Part shown: positions 20,420-21,700 of the stretch, piece after piece
How the letters are laid out: the number at the start of each line of letters is the position of its first letter
Position numbering within the stretch: the stretch's first letter is position 1
Assembly: GCA_964426945.1 (NCBI GenBank)
Contig: CAYRSS010000062.1
Span: forward strand, 1 to 21,700
From: CAYRSS01 sp964426945
Lineage (GTDB): Bacteria > Planctomycetota > Phycisphaerae > UBA1845
DNA: 21,700 nt
Direction: 5' to 3'
The notes under the pieces: generated by a model
What the model was told of the DNA's origin: nothing
What the model saw: only the letters and a program-made list of their open reading frames with translations
Database searches by the model: none
Made by a program: the position numbers and the translations under genes

Positions 20420-21700
20420 TTATGGATCAAAGACGCGAGTCGTCCCTCCTTCCGGTGTACTGACTTTCCAATATGTTCCGTGGTGCCCCCCATCGGGATT
20501 AAACATAATCATCTTTCCGCCGTCTCCGGCGACACCTTGCGCGTGTATCCTAAACCCGCTGCCCTGATTACTCCCTTTCCCGAGGCTCGTAACTGTCCAG
20601 CCTCTCGCTTCCGCCTGGGCCACGATAGCCTGAATCCGCGGGTCACCGGGGCGCAGCCCGCTAAGCAACTGGGGATTCGCGAGCGCTTGGTCCAATGTAA
20701 ATGCCGAAGAAGCGCTCACACCCTCGGCGACGCCCATCACGCTTACGCCTCTGGCGGTGGTTCGAGTGACCAGCGCTGGATTCGAAAGAAACGCACGGAT
20801 CCCCATCCCCCCTCTGAGAATCAACTGGATGTCAGCAGCAATCAGCCTCGTGAAATCGGGTTGTGCAACGACTGCGTCGCGGAACTGTTGGTCAACGGCG
20901 AAGACGTATAGGTTTATCGCTGCAAGGACCCCGCCGACGATGTTCACAGTTCTGACGCCGGCCGTCGTGAAGCTGGCCCATATCCAAGCCCGGGCATAGG
21001 CATTATTCAGCGCACCTACCACGCCACCAAAGAAGCTGCCGAGCGGATCCGTACCAGCGGTTGGTCGGCCATTGACATAGCCGAACAGATCTAGAGAATC
21101 GCTATACTCCAATCCTGGGATTGTGTCGGGAGGGCCGATGCCGGGGGCGGCTGAAATCGGCATTGGGGGTACAGAGGCCACATCCGTTATCCCCACGACA
21201 CCCAGCGGATCCCTCTGCAGCCATCTCCCCAGCGTGGGCGAGTACGACCGATACACAAAGTGATAAAGCCCCGTCTCCGCCTCGTGCCGCTGTCCGGTCC
21301 AGAGGAAGGGGTTGCCGTATTTCGACCCTCGGGCGAAGCCGTGCGGCTCGTCGGGGCCGGCCCAGGTGTGGGCGTAGAGCTCGTAGTCGGTAATGTCGAC
21401 GACGGCGTCTTTGTTGATGTCAAAGAGCGTCACGCACCCGGCCGCGCTCCGGCCGAGGCACGTCTGGAACGTCAGGAAGTCGATGACATCGTACGCACCG
21501 TCCGCCAGAACGTCCACCACCGGGCCGCGGGGACGGCGCCACTGCGGCGGGACGGCCACGGCCGGGTCTTCCGGCTCCCAAACGGCCAGGAAATTCGCCT
21601 CGTCGGCCGCGTCGAGCCGGCCGTCGGCGTTGTGATCGTGGATGCGCAGGGCGACCGGGTTGAACACCCCGGCCTCCGCGGCCGCGAGGTGGGTCTGCAG
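20420..21700 (-). CDS. RHS-family polymorphic toxin, C-terminal part with dockerin repeats (N-terminus outside window)
   Basis: The frame is open to the window edge; 426 residues are visible (numbering here counts from the GTG at 21667). Residues 9-25 (HDHNADGRLDAADEANF) and the pair DVLADGAYDVIDFLTFQTCL (52-71) and FDINKDAVVDITDYELYA (82-99) are dockerin-type EF-hand repeats. Residues 116-156 are the RHS core: YGNPFLWTGQRHEAETGLYH, VYRSYSPTLGRWLQRDPLG. A second core-end motif, LFGYVNGRPTAGTDPLG (194-210), marks the boundary. The variable tip follows: a small hydrophobic region (235-260), helices, then a short final domain with GSGFRIHAQG, MIMFNPDGGHHGTYWKVS and VFDP. RHS shells enclose and deliver such tips to neighbouring cells. 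The tip looks like a small nuclease-type toxin but I cannot assign a family. Its DNA is less G+C rich than the core. Confidence 0.88.
   Translation of the reverse strand: MQTHLAAAEAGVFNPVALRIHDHNADGRLDAADEANFLAVWEPEDPAVAVPPQWRRPRGPVVDVLADGAYDVIDFLTFQTCLGRSAAGCVTLFDINKDAVVDITDYELYAHTWAGPDEPHGFARGSKYGNPFLWTGQRHEAETGLYHFVYRSYSPTLGRWLQRDPLGVVGITDVASVPPMPISAAPGIGPPDTIPGLEYSDSLDLFGYVNGRPTAGTDPLGSFFGGVVGALNNAYARAWIWASFTTAGVRTVNIVGGVLAAINLYVFAVDQQFRDAVVAQPDFTRLIAADIQLILRGGMGIRAFLSNPALVTRTTARGVSVMGVAEGVSASSAFTLDQALANPQLLSGLRPGDPRIQAIVAQAEARGWTVTSLGKGSNQGSGFRIHAQGVAGDGGKMIMFNPDGGHHGTYWKVSTPEGGTTRVFDP

Overview
The window is high-GC DNA (roughly two-thirds G+C by eye) with standard bacterial gene structure. 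Several traits together point to a planctomycete, probably from the Phycisphaerae side: a PEP-CTERM surface protein, planctomycete-style dockerin EF-hand repeats inside an RHS protein, many lipoproteins, short genes on both strands, and small dispersed inverted repeats between genes. This placement is an inference from gene content; no rRNA gene or other marker in the window fixes it. UGA is a normal stop for many genes here, so the code is standard.

Layout. Positions 2-673 (+): the end of transcription terminator Rho, then a small SelW/Rdx-type selenoprotein whose reading frame crosses an in-frame UGA in a C-x-x-U motif. A strong bidirectional terminator separates it from a minus-strand pair (762-2155), a CpcT/CpeT-like lipoprotein and a GNAT acetyltransferase. 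Next come a UPF0173 metallo-hydrolase (+), a PEP-CTERM protein (-), AMMECR1 (-) and tryptophanase (-), then a beta-propeller lipoprotein (+), a multi-cluster ferredoxin (-) and a Fur-family regulator (+). A methyltransferase and a COG4112-like Nudix protein (both -) follow.

Positions 10096-13873 (-) hold a tightly packed three-gene operon: an asparagine-synthetase-like amide ligase without its glutaminase nucleophile, a radical SAM enzyme, and a flavin-dependent halogenase-like oxidoreductase. It looks like a small uncharacterised biosynthetic pathway and is the best candidate here for an undescribed system. Downstream lie gatB (-), a DUF1801 protein with a histone-like Lys/Ala tail (+), an AlkD-like DNA glycosylase (-) and a tandem DUF1801 protein (-).

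Positions 18072-21700 (-) form a polymorphic-toxin locus: the C-terminal part of an RHS protein with dockerin repeats and a variable toxin-like tip, a lower-GC orphan gene in the immunity position, a second RHS fragment fused in frame to SRPBCC (AHSA1) domains, and an Imm50-type immunity gene. It reads as the debris of tip exchange and recombination.

Regulation. Three genes (fur, gatB and the DUF1801 gene at 15808) have sigma70-like promoters whose -10 box lies only 6-9 nt before the ATG, with no Shine-Dalgarno, which predicts leaderless or nearly leaderless mRNAs. Other genes have good Shine-Dalgarno sites, so both modes of initiation occur. No tRNA, rRNA, CRISPR array or transposase was seen.
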